Assembly: GCA_003194525.1 (NCBI GenBank)
Contig: NBIV01000003.1
Location: forward strand, 1-64,000
Origin: Gracilariopsis chorda
Taxonomy: Eukaryota > Rhodophyta > Florideophyceae > Gracilariales > Gracilariaceae
Reading direction: 5' to 3'
DNA length: 64,000 nt
Positions 11,064-22,474 of the stretch are shown piece after piece (the first letter of the stretch is position 1; every line of letters begins with the position of its first letter). Made by a program: the position numbers and the translations under genes. The notes under the pieces are model-generated. The model had not been told where the DNA came from and made no database searches. It worked only from the letters and a program-made list of their open reading frames with translations.

Positions 11064-11315
11064 TAACTCCTCAACTTCACGCACCAGTCATATCCGTTAA
11101 ACGCTAACCCCCTCCCCACAACAAAGCCCACCACCGACCCCCTCTCAGCCCGCCGCCAAGGGCAAGAGCTCCGTCAAGACCCTATCATCAACGCACTTTA
11201 CAATAACGCCATCACAACAGCTAACGACAACCATACACGACAAGACACCACTCAGCATACACCCACATCCACCATACCACCAAATACCTACACAGTACCA
11301 GTATTCCAGTAAACA

Positions 11316-13204
11316 ATGGAATCGGACAAAACACACAAACTTCCAGACCTCAACACCAGAAACTACGCTCTGTGTTACCTGGCCATCAAAACGTATGCTG
11401 CCACAATCAAGGCACTCACTCACCTTCAAGGTGACCCAACCCTACCCACAGACGGAGCATCGCTGAACCTCTTCTAGTCGAGACAAAACCGCCTACTTTC
11501 AGCAATACTCAGCAGTGTGTCCATAGACATCCTAGAACGTTTCATCATTTCCGATGAGGACCCATATCACACGATTTGGTACAAAAACTACTAGCGTACA
11601 TCAACCAATCAACAAAGGAGGATCACAAATTCCTCAAGACAGAAGCAGAGAACGTAGAACTCCAAAACTTGGCAGACGTCGACCAGTGTATTCAAGCACA
11701 CATGGCCGTTCGTCAAAAAATGGTAGCAGCAAGATACCCAAACATTGAAGAAGAAAAAAATACATTAGACTTTCTCATCAACGGTTTGAAGAAGCAGGCC
11801 ACATTCACTCCGATCATTGGGCACATTCTAGCTATCACACCCGAAACAATCAAGCAGTTTACTTGAATCTTCAAATGGTTACAAAACATATATCAACCAT
11901 TTCAATCCAAAGCCGCAATGCACACAACGGCTCAAGGATTACCCGGGAACTACGGAATCACAACCTAAAACAACGAGACTATCATCCAGAACTACGCCTC
12001 CATACTATGACAGTAAACCCCAATCTCGCAGACCGCCATATTGAAGTGCAACGCCCTCAGGGAGGGATTCTTGGTACTTGATCGTTTTCCCGATATTATC
12101 GGTTGTGTAGTATGTATATGAACTACGCCCCACAATGGTGGGTATGGACACGTGGGACACGGTTTTGGGTCGATTGGCGGTTGGCCCCAGTAGTGGATGT
12201 TGCCACGAAATGTGGAGTATTTTAGTTAATATTATTTATTATTTTCACACCCATTTCTGGGAAGCTAGTACTTAGTGTGACGGCGCACTGCCGTCGCACC
12301 AGTAAACCTTCCGCAACAAGGGACCTCAACCTGGGGAATTGGCTCTAGTTGTTACCGCTCGCGCGCTTGCTCTACACCTCCTTGGAGGGAAACGCCGTGA
12401 ACCACGGGACATCTAACCCCCTTGCACATCTAAAGGGACCCATCACTGGGAGTACAATTGTTCCAATTGCATTGGTGTTTCGCCCTGTATAGGGATATTG
12501 TTACCGGCATCGCCGTTCGTCCCCGTTGCTCTCGCGACTCACTTCGTCCTCTCTTCCTCCTCTTGGCCCTTCCTTTTTCCCCTTTTTAGGGTAGCACCTC
12601 CCGCTATCCGCAGCCCTCGTGTGCGCATCCGCTCACACACCCCCACTTACGTGGAAACATACCTCTACTGAGGATCACACCCCGCTCACGCGGATACCCA
12701 TTCTTCGCCTTCACCTCCCTGCGCGAGTCGCAACAGGTGTCCCTGGTCTTAAAAACCGGCTTCGCCGTGACACCTCTGGGAGGGCTCTACCCAACTGGGT
12801 TCACCTCGTGAGAGGAAGATCCCGAACGTCTTTCGGTGTTTATCCCCTTTGGGGCATTGCACCACACATATCCTTATCGTCGCAATCCATTTCATCAACT
12901 TTGCACATATCACAAATCAATGGGCATAAGATGCAATCACACGGATGCCCAATGCAGAGAATCCAGACATCCAAAATTCCGGGCCAACAAACCACAAGCC
13001 AACTACATGCAATCAGACTTCAACTACAGCCAGCAGCCGCATTGGCAAGGTAGCATGGCATTCCATCTCCCTACATACGCATATCACACCCTTGCACAAC
13101 CCCACACTCACTACCAACCCAACCCCCCCCCTTGGCTCCGCACCAAACTCAAGTCGATGTCAAATCAGAGGGAGCAACGGAAAACAATGGTAAGTTTTTC
13201 TTAG
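11316..13204 (+). pseudogene. Copia-1 gag, interrupted by an LTR-like insertion
   Basis: ATG at 11316 opens a frame beginning MESDKTHKLPDLNTRNYALC, typical of Copia Gag. A TAG at 11475-11477 and a further stop near 11590 break it, and the reading continues in another frame to 11866 (KEDHKFLKTEAENVELQNL, Gag-like helices). The insertion 12042-12866 splits the gene. After it, a His/Cys cluster (LCTYHKSMGIRCNH..QC, about 12898-12950) stands where the zinc knuckle is expected, followed by a Pro/His-rich tail to 13204. Gag would form the virus-like particle in the cytoplasm. Non-functional as it stands. Confidence 0.75.
12042..12866 (+). mobile_element. LTR-like insertion A (solo LTR or short TIR element), 825 bp
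   Basis: The element starts TGAAGTGCAACGCCC and ends GGGCATTGCACCACA, so its ends are inverted repeats of about 14 bp with TG...CA termini. It is flanked by a perfect 5-bp target duplication, CATAT (12037-12041 and 12867-12871). A short hairpin (GACGGC / GCCGTC) lies near 12282-12296. No protein frame is convincing. The same-length copy D (62764-63588, minus strand) is nearly identical. Confidence 0.85.
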
Positions 13205-13657
13205 ACAGCGGAGCCCATCCGACACACATACGCCACCCTCTTCCTCACATGCGCCCGCTTCAAGCCCACGCTAACTCAATCGGCTACGAACCAACAGGCA
13301 CAGTGCACCCACAGTGGAACCCTGCACCTCCGCACCAGCAAGACTAATCATCTCAGCACTCACGCGGTAACAAACAACTCGATATGGCACAACCTCCTTT
13401 CGGTCCACGACATGGGCTCGCGCTACGGACTATTAGCATTCACAAAAAAAGCCAATTATATACCAGACACAATTTCTCACACACCAGCTATCATAGCCAA
13501 AGCACCCTGGAGAAAAAATCAATATCATTTAGACACAAAGATTGCAAACACCACACAAGCTCACCCGGCAAAAACCCTACCCCTCTCACACACCATCACT
13601 CATCGCCAAAGCAACCGAAACACATCCAATAAGCCTAAGCACTATACGAAGTCATAA
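13132..13657 (+). pseudogene. Copia-1 protease region
   Basis: The frame contains KFFLDSGAHPTHI (about 13195-13230), the DSGA active site of a retroviral-type aspartic protease. A second frame supplies the conserved block LLSVHDMGSRYGLLAF near 13400-13445 that follows the protease in Copia polyproteins. The two are in different frames and separated by stops, so no active protease is made. Its normal role is cleaving Gag-Pol inside the particle. Confidence 0.7.
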
Positions 13658-13819
13658 AACCGCTACAAAGCCCAAACACCACAACAAGGTCGAACAAAAC
13701 TGACATATCCCCCGCCAATTACCACACTCACCACCAAACCAATAACCACAGCCATTCTTCGGCATGCCACCAACCCCATACAAAGAAAGCGAACCTCAAA
13801 CATCCAGCTCACAACGCAC

Positions 13820-14788
13820 AATTGGCATGTCAAGTTAAACCACGATCATCCACAGAAACTATCACTATAAGCTCGACACAGGCTACTCCCCATCATGCCA
13901 ACCACACTACCCCAAGATATCAGGATAACCAGCAGCGCGTGCAGTCATGCCGAACAAGCCCCAAGCCCACACAAACGTACCACACACCCCTACCCTACAG
14001 GAACATATGTCAGTTCAGATACATGTGGTCCGGTAAAACCCATATCGAAACACGGCAACAATCACATGCTACTTCTAGTATACGCGGCCAGCAAATTTGC
14101 TATAGCGCACTTCATAAAAGATCGCAAGGGCATACCAACCTACGTCGACCACACACTCCACCATATCAAAAAGAGAATGCAGCTCCCACTGCAATATTTC
14201 CGCAGTGACAATGCCAAAGAGTACACTTCATCTACGATGCAACAAATGTACCAGAAACACCATATCCGGCACCACCTGCGAACCCCCCACCAGCCGCAAG
14301 AAAACGGCATAGCCGAACGACTAAACCGGACGATCATGAACTCAGTAAAAGCCCTTCTAATCACAGCCATTTTGCGTGACACTCACTGGGAAGATGCGGC
14401 TCTAGACACAATCTTCAAGTACAATCTCATGCACCACAGCACTATCAACACATCCCCCTAGCAGAAAAGGTACAACACTACACCCACAATGAAACACATG
14501 TTCACATTTGGACAAGTCGGCACAATCCCGATATACGCCCCCAAAAAGAAGCTCGAACCACGGGCAGCCCCAGCGCGTTACATGTATGCGACTTACCTCA
14601 CCCACATCGTGGTCTTCAACATCCGCACCCGTATCTACCACACGATTCGAGCCACGGACTTCCAACAGTATCACAAACAATGGGACCGTACGGTCACGGC
14701 ACATACAGCGTTCCGCAACCGCACAACATCCCAACACCCCATGCCGAAAGCCATCCAACTCACCACACCCCCTCCAGCCACACTAGCC
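13820..14788 (+). pseudogene. Copia-1 integrase
   Basis: A pre-integrase His region (NWHVKLNHDH near 13830) is followed by the catalytic core. Three acidic residues are visible: SSDTCGP near 14015 (Asp), FRSDNAKEY near 14200 (Asp) and QENGIAERLNRT near 14300 (Glu). A TAG at 14459-14461 interrupts the frame, which then continues in register through KHMFTFGQVGTI and a DNA-binding tail. The enzyme would insert the cDNA into the genome. All catalytic residues remain, so the stop may be relatively recent. Confidence 0.8.
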
Positions 14789-17278
14789 CAGGTAAGACGA
14801 TACCCAGATGCAGCTCAATGGAAAGCCGCCCATGATGAGGAACTGAAAAATCTGCACATGCGCAACCGTATCAAATGGCTTCCACCACACTCCAAACCAC
14901 CCGCAAAATCTATTATCCCTCTCATGATGCTGTACCGCTACAAACGTGCGACAGAGGGCACCATCTTACAACGCAAAGCCCGATGCAACCACCGCAGGGA
15001 CTTAATGAAACCAGGGCTGCACTCCGATTCGCGACATACGACAACGTACACCGCCGACCGCACTACCCAACGCATGCTTATTGCACTACACGCAGCCATG
15101 GATTTACCACTGCAACAATTCGACATAAAATCTGCATATCTACACGAACAATATCAGCATGGTAAACCGGTATACGTTAGGCAGATGCCCACTTTTGACG
15201 GCAACTATCGACATCCTGGACAATATGGCCAACTCGTAGGTAACATCTACGGATCACCATCAGCAGCGTATTATTTCAACTATGGATTACAAACGTTCCT
15301 CATTTCCCTAGGCTATCGCAAATCTGAGCATGACCCCTGCTTATATATCCTCACTACCAGCACAGACGTCATACTGATAAGCACCACAATTGACGATTTC
15401 CTTATCCTGGCAACCCATCAGGCTCTCATCGACACCCTGTATCAACAACTCCGCACCAAACACAAGCTGAAACGCGTCGAGTCCCCCACACGCTTTCTCA
15501 ACTGGACGATTACTCATACAAAGTGCGGCACTCACGTCTCCCAACCCGACAGCATCGATGCCCTACTGCAGCAAAATGGCATGGAGAACTGCAACTCCAC
15601 CGCCGCACCCTACAACAACATCAAGCATTTCGATCAGCAGGACCAAACCACACCGCTCTCATCTCAACAAGCCACCAAGTACAGACAAACTCTCAGCGAA
15701 ATCCGGTACATAACAGATAATACGTGACCGGACATAACCTATGCCACCAATCGACTGGCACAGCGTATGGCAGCACCCCAACCGCATCACGCACAAGCAC
15801 TAATATGTCTCCTTCGATACCTTAGGGGAACACGAACCCATGGCCTGCTCTTCACCAAGTCTACCAATAACAGCACAACAAAACTTCAGATATATAGCGA
15901 TGCGGATTTCGGCAACGCCAAAAACCGTAATTCCATTTCCGGCAATCTCCACTGTATCAACAACACACCAATATCATGGTCATCCAAAAAGCAAAACGTC
16001 GTTGCTTTATCTACAACTGAAGCAGAATATATATATGCTACAGATGCGACTCGAACACAACATGAATTCTCAAAATTATTCAGGATACACAAGCACCAAT
16101 AGAGCAACCGCCACCGCATTTCATCTACATTCGCTCGGCAGTTCTGATAGCCGAAAATCAAGCGCCTACCAAACAACGCAATTATATAGACATCAGACAC
16201 CATTACCTGCAGCAACACGTAGCAAACGGCACAATTCTGTAGTGCAATACATTCCCGCGTACGGGCGATGGTGAAACTCATATCTGAGGTGTACTCGGTG
16301 CGAGCGATGAAGCGGGATGCATGAATTTTAGCCCCCGTTTACCGGGCTAATTAGCGGTCGGGTTACCCAGGGTGGTTATGGGAACATTCATATTTTGTGG
16401 TACTTGCCTGGCAAGGGTGGTGGACACGTGGCTACAGCCCCGGCCAGGAGGCCCAAAACGGCTACTTATTTTAGTATAGTTTAGGGGTTAATTTTACTTA
16501 GGCTAGTGCACTACCTACTGTACTGCACTGAGCTAGTACTTGAGCGTCGGCCGCACGGCGGCGAGCTCACCAAGAAAAGTAACAAGAGTTCGGCTCTGAC
16601 TCTATTCGCCATGCGAAGTGTCTAACTCCTCGCGGAGGTACACCGCTTGCCCGATAGTTTCACCCGACTCGCACCACCGAGGAGACCGTGCTCGTCGTAC
16701 CCAGTGGGTTGTGACCACTCGTGGTATTCGTTGTTGTCGTGTGACCGCCCGTACAGGCCCTATCTCCGCCCCAGTTTTGGGTATTGATATTACCGACGTG
16801 TGTCGTGAGACCGTGAGACCATCCCTTCCCCTCATATCCCCTAACCGCCGCGCGGTGCGTGTTCGTGTGTGTGTATCGGCACCCCCCTCCGGGGTCTGTT
16901 CCCGCTTTTCGCACGCCCCCGTCGGGTGGTCCCTTTCCCTCTTTTGTTCCACTGTTTGCAGGCTACTTCCGGACCAGCCGTGGTTCCGACCCGTTCTAAC
17001 CCCTAAACCTCCGAGGTACATCCAGGCTCCCGACGGAGTTACACCCGTCATACGGGACACGGAGGGCTCTACCCAGCTGGGCCTACCTCTCCAAGAGAGA
17101 AAGGCTTCGAGCTGCCTTGGGTGCCTTTCCCACACCGGGATTGCACCACAAATTCAACTTAATCGCGTATCCAAGGCAGACATGAAAGCCAATATACTCA
17201 CCAAACCACTTCATTGTGACCGCTTCAGACATCTATGCACGCAACTCCAAGTGACACCCAGTCCCGAACGAAAATGAG
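14789..17278 (+). pseudogene. Copia-1 reverse transcriptase and RNase H, interrupted by an LTR-like insertion
   Basis: RVT_2-type reverse transcriptase: QFDIKSAYLH near 15118, PVYVRQMP, and TIDDFLIL near 15390 where most families have YVDD; both catalytic Asp residues are kept. A TGA at 15725-15727 lies in an otherwise continuous frame. RNase H follows (YSDADFGNA near 15893, LSTTEAEYI near 16008), then a TAG at 16100-16102 and a shift. The C-terminal block IDIRHHYLQQHVANGTI reaches insertion B at 16238. After 17151 the same frame resumes with QLNRVSKADMKANILTKPL, the conserved Copia end, to a TGA at 17276-17278. Confidence 0.85.
16238..17150 (+). mobile_element. LTR-like insertion B, 913 bp
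   Basis: Starts TGTAGTGCAATAC and ends GGGATTGCACCACA, flanked by the perfect 5-bp duplication AATTC (16233-16237 and 17151-17155). It is the most diverged of the four related insertions. It shares the termini, the GCTAGTACTT block near 16530 and the GAGGGCTCTACCCA block near 17065 with copy A. Removing it together with one AATTC rejoins the Copia RNase H tail in frame. Confidence 0.85.
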
Positions 17279-17298
17279 ATACATCAACCAGGGACTGT

Positions 17299-17424
17299 CA
17301 AACACCATCACTATCTGCTGCATCTCATTTTCAAATAGTCAAACATTACAGTGAACAAACTGTATTTAAGACAGATGACGACGAGGACGAAGTAAGGAAT
17401 GAGAGGCAGAGCCTTCCACTCACA
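17299..17424 (+). repeat. Copia-1 3' LTR
   Basis: Begins TGTCAAACACC just after a purine-containing AACCAGGGAC stretch (possible polypurine tract, 20 bp past the pol stop) and ends CACTCACA. Only its last 87 bp (17338-17424) are recognisable at the 5' end. Confidence 0.6.
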
Positions 17425-17992
17425 AACTCCTCATTGTCTGCCTATTAACCTATTTTACTGAAAACGTTTGAGTTTTTTGAGCCTTTTTTTCTCGCGCGAA
17501 GATTGAAGGTGTAGCCAGACCAGGCCAAGAAATGTACAAGTTAGGAAGAAACATTGAACGTGTTTCGGCCTTTAAAAGCCCAACGATGTTTTCTTTATTT
17601 TAACAAGAAAATATTTTTCATCAAGACCAGAACAGTACACTGTGACCTACTGGAGTGTGCAAAAATGAGCTCTCGCGCCTACTATAATCTCTAAATACGT
17701 ATAAAAGACATAACGGCCTTCGGCTATGGGCGGCGCTGCGCGCCACGATAAAGAGGTGAAAAAAAGCGGTTAGAAAAAAAAGGACAAAGCAAAACCAAAA
17801 GAAAAAGAGCGCGAAATTTAATTCAATGAATGAAAAACGCAATAAATATGATCAACGTTGTGTAAGGATGTAAAACTCAATAGTCTCAAGCAGCAATAGA
17901 TGTGCGATGGCCATAGACAAATGATATATTGCTAGCACGTTCTCGAGTGGTGTTTCCTGCAGTTCGTGCAGGAGCAGCCCATGGTGCTTCCC

Positions 17993-19296
17993 TCAAACGC
18001 CCAACATTTCCAGATAAAACTGACCCGCGCAGAAAAAACTCGATAGCACATCTACAACCAAGCCATCAAAGATGTTTTCCTGTCTTTGGTGAACGGTTGC
18101 TGCAAACGCGAGACGAATGGCGAACCGAATTTGTATCAAACGAGTCTCTGCGAAAGAAATCTCAAGTTCCATAAGATGCAGAAGCTTTCGTTCCAGTACC
18201 TGCCTGTTATCGTCAAATCGAGCCTGTGGCATGGTATACTAATGAATGCGCACGACTACGCTTTAAATTGACTGCAGTGGGATGCAGAACGTTCAGAACG
18301 ACCATACCCGGAACACCAATCTTCATGTCCGAGTTATAAGGCGGTTCTCTAGTAGCCTCATACTGATATACAAACTCAGCAACGATATTGATGGCGATCT
18401 TGGACTCTGGGTTCTGTCCACCATCAGGTTTTACAGTCGTCGCTGACGGAAGAGTGAAGCGCTCACCAGGAAACAGATCCACCACTGCCGCATTATTTTC
18501 ATCGACCAACCGGTTCGTTGACGCAATGAGCGTTTTGCTGAGATCCACATTCTCCTTGCCTCGTGTTGTGAGCCACTTCCACACGAATTGGTAAACGGTT
18601 TGGATGCCCGCCTGTAGATCTGAGTGCTAACGGAGCGTTGTTGGATGTTTTGCTCCGTTCATTGGAACGTAACAAAGACGCAAATGCTGGGTCATCAGCT
18701 TCGCGTACTTGTTCGGTGAGGTACAGCACTTGAACCGAGCACAATGTCCATAGATCACTATTCCATGGCAACACGTTCAGAATGTCTATGTACCTTCGTC
18801 TCTCATTTCCACTCGGCTCAGTGTCCATGTATACCTGCGGCACAACTGGAAGCAGATAGGAGTAGTCGCCGAATAGAACGATGGTCAAGCCCGCAAACAG
18901 AAGCCAGTTTTCCATTCCACTGCAGCGAAGATCTTTGAGCAACGCATCCCATAAGTTCAAAAATCTTTCGTGAGAGCATAGACGCCTCATCCAAGACGAG
19001 CAGTTGTATTTCAGGTAGAAATTCTGCGCGTTGAGATCGGGGACCGTACTAGGACAAATTGGCAATAGTGCTACTTGTCCTGTCCTTATCAGCTACACCC
19101 AGCTCGAACAGGCTATGTAAAGTGCGGCCACCTTCGTACAAAGATGCTTCGATGCCTGTTGTCGTAGCCATTTCGGCCAGCATTTCTTTTGGTTCAGCGA
19201 TGTCGCGTAGGAGGCTGAGGACGTATTTCTTCCCATTCCTGCCGATCCCTGCAAAAAGAACACCTTTCTAGGAGTGCTTATTCGCTCCTTCAGCAC
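17993..19296 (-). pseudogene. Helitron 1 Pif1-like helicase domain
   Basis: Read on the minus strand, fragments follow the Pif1 order. A degraded Walker A (FLQGSAGMGRN near 19250, Lys replaced by Arg) comes first, followed by PSTVPDLNAQ.. and the block ending WLLFAGLTIVLFGDYSYLLP near 18850-18910. Then come LYLTEQVREADDPAFASLLR near 18680-18730 and TLIASTNRLVDENNAAVVDL near 18500. The C-terminal domain runs from 18310 down to about 18000. At least three frame changes separate them. In active Helitrons this 5'-3' helicase unwinds DNA during rolling-circle transposition. The Helitron 2 counterpart is better preserved. Confidence 0.75.
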
Positions 19297-19652
19297 TTGT
19301 CGTGTTGCAATGGTGCAATGACGGTTTCAATGCACCATTGCAACAACGACACTGGTCTTTGGTGATTTCTTAGGGTAGCGTACCTTGAGTGCAACTTTGA
19401 CGCATTTCACAGCACAGCTCAATATGTATCTGTCAATGCTGAATCATCCTGTTATAAGTGTTGAGAAAAGAACTTTTGATAGCGTAGCAGTCATTCACCA
19501 TGGCGGTCTGTGATCTCCACCACAAACGGGTACATCTTTTGCTTTCGTTGCTGCTCATCGCCTGTATTTATGTCGCTACATAGCGCTTCCCAGTTGTCGA
19601 CGGCCATTTTCTCTGGGTCTGCGCCTTGCTCGTATAACGTAACAACCAGATG

Positions 19653-20009
19653 TCATAGCTTTGCGGGCGTGCTGTAGATCTGCACTGCTTCTTCGAACAA
19701 AATATCAAACTCGGTTCCGTCTACGAGCAGCCCACTTGGAATCGCCGTTTCACGATACGTTCCATACTGCTGTCTGTTAAAAGTCCTTGGGTCTTTAAGG
19801 AAGCTCGAGGCGTGATTCATGAGCAGCAAGCGAAGATCCAAGAGCTCAATATCGGACGATGAAAGACCTCTGATCCTTGCGATCCACTGCTCTTCTTCCG
19901 TGCGCTCTACCGCGTACATGGGCGGATTGCATTCGTCTGTGGGCATCTGATTGTTGTCTCCGTCCTGTTGAGTAAGCACACATGCAGAAAGCGTGCAATA
20001 CAAACGCAA
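19653..20009 (-). pseudogene. Helitron 1 inter-domain region (between Rep and helicase)
   Basis: A 118-residue frame (MYAVERTEEEQWIARIRGLS .. LRLLLMNHASSFLKDPRTFN) aligns closely with 37233-37571 of Helitron 2. It contains the LLLMNH..S..DLRT-type block found between the Rep and Pif1 domains of Helitron proteins. It follows the Rep part on the minus strand. No separate function is known. Confidence 0.65.
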
Positions 20010-20401
20010 TATTTCAAAATAAGAAAGATAATAGAGCTTTGCGTATGCTTCAGGCCTTGCGAAGTTTCTCTCTAGCGTAAACAGCTGCTATGCAGAAAAG
20101 AGCAGGTATGGACCTCTGAGCTGAAACGTTTGCTCTCCTTTCAATTGGATGGCCAATCGGTCTACTTTTGGTATGATGTGCACATGGCGAAACTCAAAAA
20201 TCTCCAAGCTGAGTTGACAGCGCCCACGACACGTACACGCATGTATGTACGAGTGCTGTTCTGCACCTGCGGCTCTTGGTGCTCCTCGTTCTGCGTAACG
20301 TTCTCATTATCGCCACTCACATTGAGCATCACCTCCTGTGCTTGAGGCTGCTTAAAGACGTACCTCATCAGATATGCCATTGCTCCTCCCCCTTGCTTGC
20401 G

Positions 20402-20779
20402 TTATATGTTGATATGGGAGCGGTATTTCTTGGAAAGGGTTAGTTTGTACGGCACAAGCTTGAGGTCTTGTGCTCTTTTCGTGTGGTAGATCTCGCGACG
20501 CCTGTCTTCTTCAACGTAGGTCTCTGCCACAGTCATGTTGCTTTCGTATCCAAATTTGCACGGCCCAGCGCGATAAAGGCAATGGGAGGAGTGTCGGTGC
20601 CTGTGCACGGAACGATTAAGGGCACGCAACGTGTCGCCTTCCCCGGGAGGGGGCACTTTCGCACGAATTAGCTGGTCGATCACATCAACGTCTTCAATTA
20701 CGCCGCCCTCTTGCCACACAAGCATGTGTTGATGGGGCAAATTGCGTTCTTGAAACTCAAGCTTTGATGCAAGCCTCAA
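20402..20779 (-). pseudogene. Helitron 1 Rep (HUH nuclease) domain fragment
   Basis: The frame begins LEFQERNLPHQHMLVWQEGG, the signature of the Helitron-like N/Rep domain. The PHQH pair corresponds to the metal-binding HUH motif of the rolling-circle nuclease. The following block (VIDQLIRAKVPPPGE .. HRHSSHCLYRAGPCKFGY) matches the His/Cys-rich region of the same domain. The catalytic Tyr region is not clear. This roughly 900-bp segment (about 20016-20935) is missing from Helitron 2. The protein would nick and ligate the element's ends. Confidence 0.75.
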
Positions 20780-21349
20780 GCACTTGATTCCAAAGATGTG
20801 ATCTCAGGTTTTCTCTAACTTCTTCATAAATTCATTGCTTTACTGTTTGTACACCCTTGCATTCTAATCCAATCGGTCAACCGGTCGAGGGCGGTTACTC
20901 TGTGCCGTAAATTCGCTACGATTGCTGGTGTACATCCTAAGGCACTGGATGTCCTCTTCCAGGAGGTTCATGGTGATTATAATGAAGAAAGAAGGCGGTA
21001 CTCTCTTCGTGACGATCACCTGTACATCCATAAGTTTGTTCTTTCAGTATGCTGCTGAGTTGACCAAGTCATCGGGCAGAGAGATCCGCTCCATTTTCGA
21101 AAACTGGGATGGTGACACATGATGTGTTTGCTATTGTGCTTGGTGGATCTCTTGCTCTTGTACAATGCACATCTGTTGTTCTCTTTCTATTAAGTGCAGT
21201 GGCGTGTCCTCAATGTTTTTGTGGGTGCGAGGGATCTACATCTGCATCAACGGTCCATGGTTCAGGAGGATGTTGTCTGAGTACAGCCGTCGCTTCGCGG
21301 TCTCAGCCCGAGTGAGATTTCGGAGCTTTCATTTGTTGACGCTGAGACC

Positions 21350-21964
21350 TTAGCTTTGCTGTGTGACGTTCCTCGCGTCCAGAAACAGGCCGATGTCAAA
21401 CAGTTTGTGCTGATCGCCATACGTGTAGAGAAGAGCGAAAGTGGCTTTCTCTGCCTGTTTAGATGCCGGTTTTAAAAGTCGGTACAGCTCTTGCGCATTG
21501 TTTGTGACATTTTCAGTCGCCCCACCTCCAGCAGCAGTAGCAGCAGCAGACCTCACTACGGCGTGCTTTTCTGTTATGGTTCCTTCTACCAAGCGCGTTA
21601 CTTGAGATTTCACTCGGTAGAGACCAGTCGGATCAACGAAGAGCGTTCTCATCATGGTTGGCCCCCCACCCGGAGCATCTTCAGGTAGAGGGCCAGCACC
21701 TGCATGATGAGCATTGACTGTTGCATTTCCGATTTCTTCGTAACCACGTACGACTACTCCCTCTTCTGCTGCCTGCACGCTGGTATCGTCGGCGGTCTCT
21801 GCATTTTGTTGTTGTTGTTGCGTGCTAAGCATGGTTTGGTACCGCTCGTACACCACGTCGGGCTTGGGCTGGACCACATCGTACAACTTGGGTACGATGT
21901 CTCTTACGTTGATATCTTGAATGAAAGCACGCAGATTGGCACGGGCATAGTGAGATGGATCCAA
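21350..21964 (-). pseudogene. Helitron 1 N-terminal region
   Basis: A 204-residue frame, MDPSHYARANLRAFIQDINV.., that aligns with 38050-38634 of Helitron 2 (LDASHYACANLRALIQEVNV..). It contains a poly-Gln/Ala-rich linker and a Pro/Gly segment (GAGPLPEDAPGGGPTMM). The gene continues upstream to 21997, where the 10.6-kb element interrupts it. The missing N-terminal part is at 32601-33173. Sequence 20936-21349 also aligns with Helitron 2 (37572-37990) but is out of frame. Confidence 0.65.
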
Positions 21965-21997
21965 GGAAGGCGGACCAGTACCCTACAGAAAGCTGTA

Positions 21998-22020
21998 CGT
22001 CGGTGTTCTCGGAATGCTAG
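21998..22020 (+). repeat. Left terminal inverted repeat of the 10.6-kb element
   Basis: 23 bp starting CGTCGGTGTTCTCG and ending ATGCTAG. It pairs with 32578-32600 with three mismatches. Preceded by the TA target duplication at 21996-21997. Confidence 0.85.
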
Positions 22021-22474
22021 ATAGAGGTGCTATATCGCTCGTTTTCTAGGCAAAAGCTCAAAAATACTACGAAAAGGATAGATTCTGCTAGTTTCTGGCG
22101 CTTGCTAAGTAAAAAAAAGAATTTTTTGGAATTCACACTTCCATATCCTACAGAGCCTTGCCTCACCTGCACTGCGCATCGCTAGTTTCAAGTTTGGAGC
22201 AAGTTCATTCTCCACTAAAAGCTAGATACAGATCTCGAAATGGCACTGGCCGCTGCGTGGCAAGCGCCATTTCGAGCACCCAACCAAACCTAACATTTTT
22301 ATTTCCATCTTTTGAATTTCAAACTTCATACTGCCCTAGTTTGACTTCCAACTCATCCTCAGGAACTCATCTGGGCAGCTCTCTCCGTTCTCACACACCC
22401 GACGCACCGCGCATCAGATTCCAATACCACCCATTCCGTCGTCCTAACAGCCTCAACGACACTCCTAAACATCA

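Larger units (their letters stand above)
10962..17424 (+). mobile_element. Copia (Ty1/copia) retrotransposon 1, decayed
   Basis: Gag, protease, integrase, reverse transcriptase and RNase H follow in Copia order on the plus strand. Direct terminal sequences (10962-11046 and 17338-17424) both end CTCACA. Downstream of the 5' copy is a primer-binding site GGTTATGGGCC like that of Drosophila copia. Gag, integrase and RT/RNase H carry stops and shifts. Two LTR-like insertions (12042-12866 and 16238-17150) interrupt gag and the 3' end of pol. Target duplications could not be fixed because the 5' LTR seems truncated at its outer end. Confidence 0.85.
17600..21997 (-). mobile_element. Helitron 1, main part (split by the 10.6-kb element)
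   Basis: Minus-strand Helitron coding remnants run from the N-terminal part (21350-21964), through a Rep domain (20402-20779), to a Pif1-like helicase (17993-19296). The same order and sequence are seen in Helitron 2 at 34.6-40 kb. It stops abruptly at the TA dinucleotide 21996-21997 and resumes at 32601. The left end near 17720-17745 has a GC-rich GGCCTTCGGC..GGGCGGCGCTGCGCGC stretch also found at 34954 and 35445, probably subterminal to the Helitron 3' end. The exact 3' terminus was not fixed. The stretch 17425-17600 shows no gene. Confidence 0.75.

Noticed and set aside
12042-12866. Spliceosomal or group I/II intron in Copia gag
   Set aside because: Perfect 5-bp target duplications, TG...CA ends and occurrence in both orientations relative to host genes indicate insertion, not an intron.
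12619-13053. A 144-residue frame repeated (85 residues) at 62754-63011
   Set aside because: The repetition is explained by the shared non-coding LTR-like insertions A and D, not by protein conservation.
16602-17277. Long overlapping frames on both strands (177 and 219 residues)
   Set aside because: They lie almost entirely within LTR-like insertion B, are compositionally biased, and only the last 40 codons (after 17151) belong to Copia.
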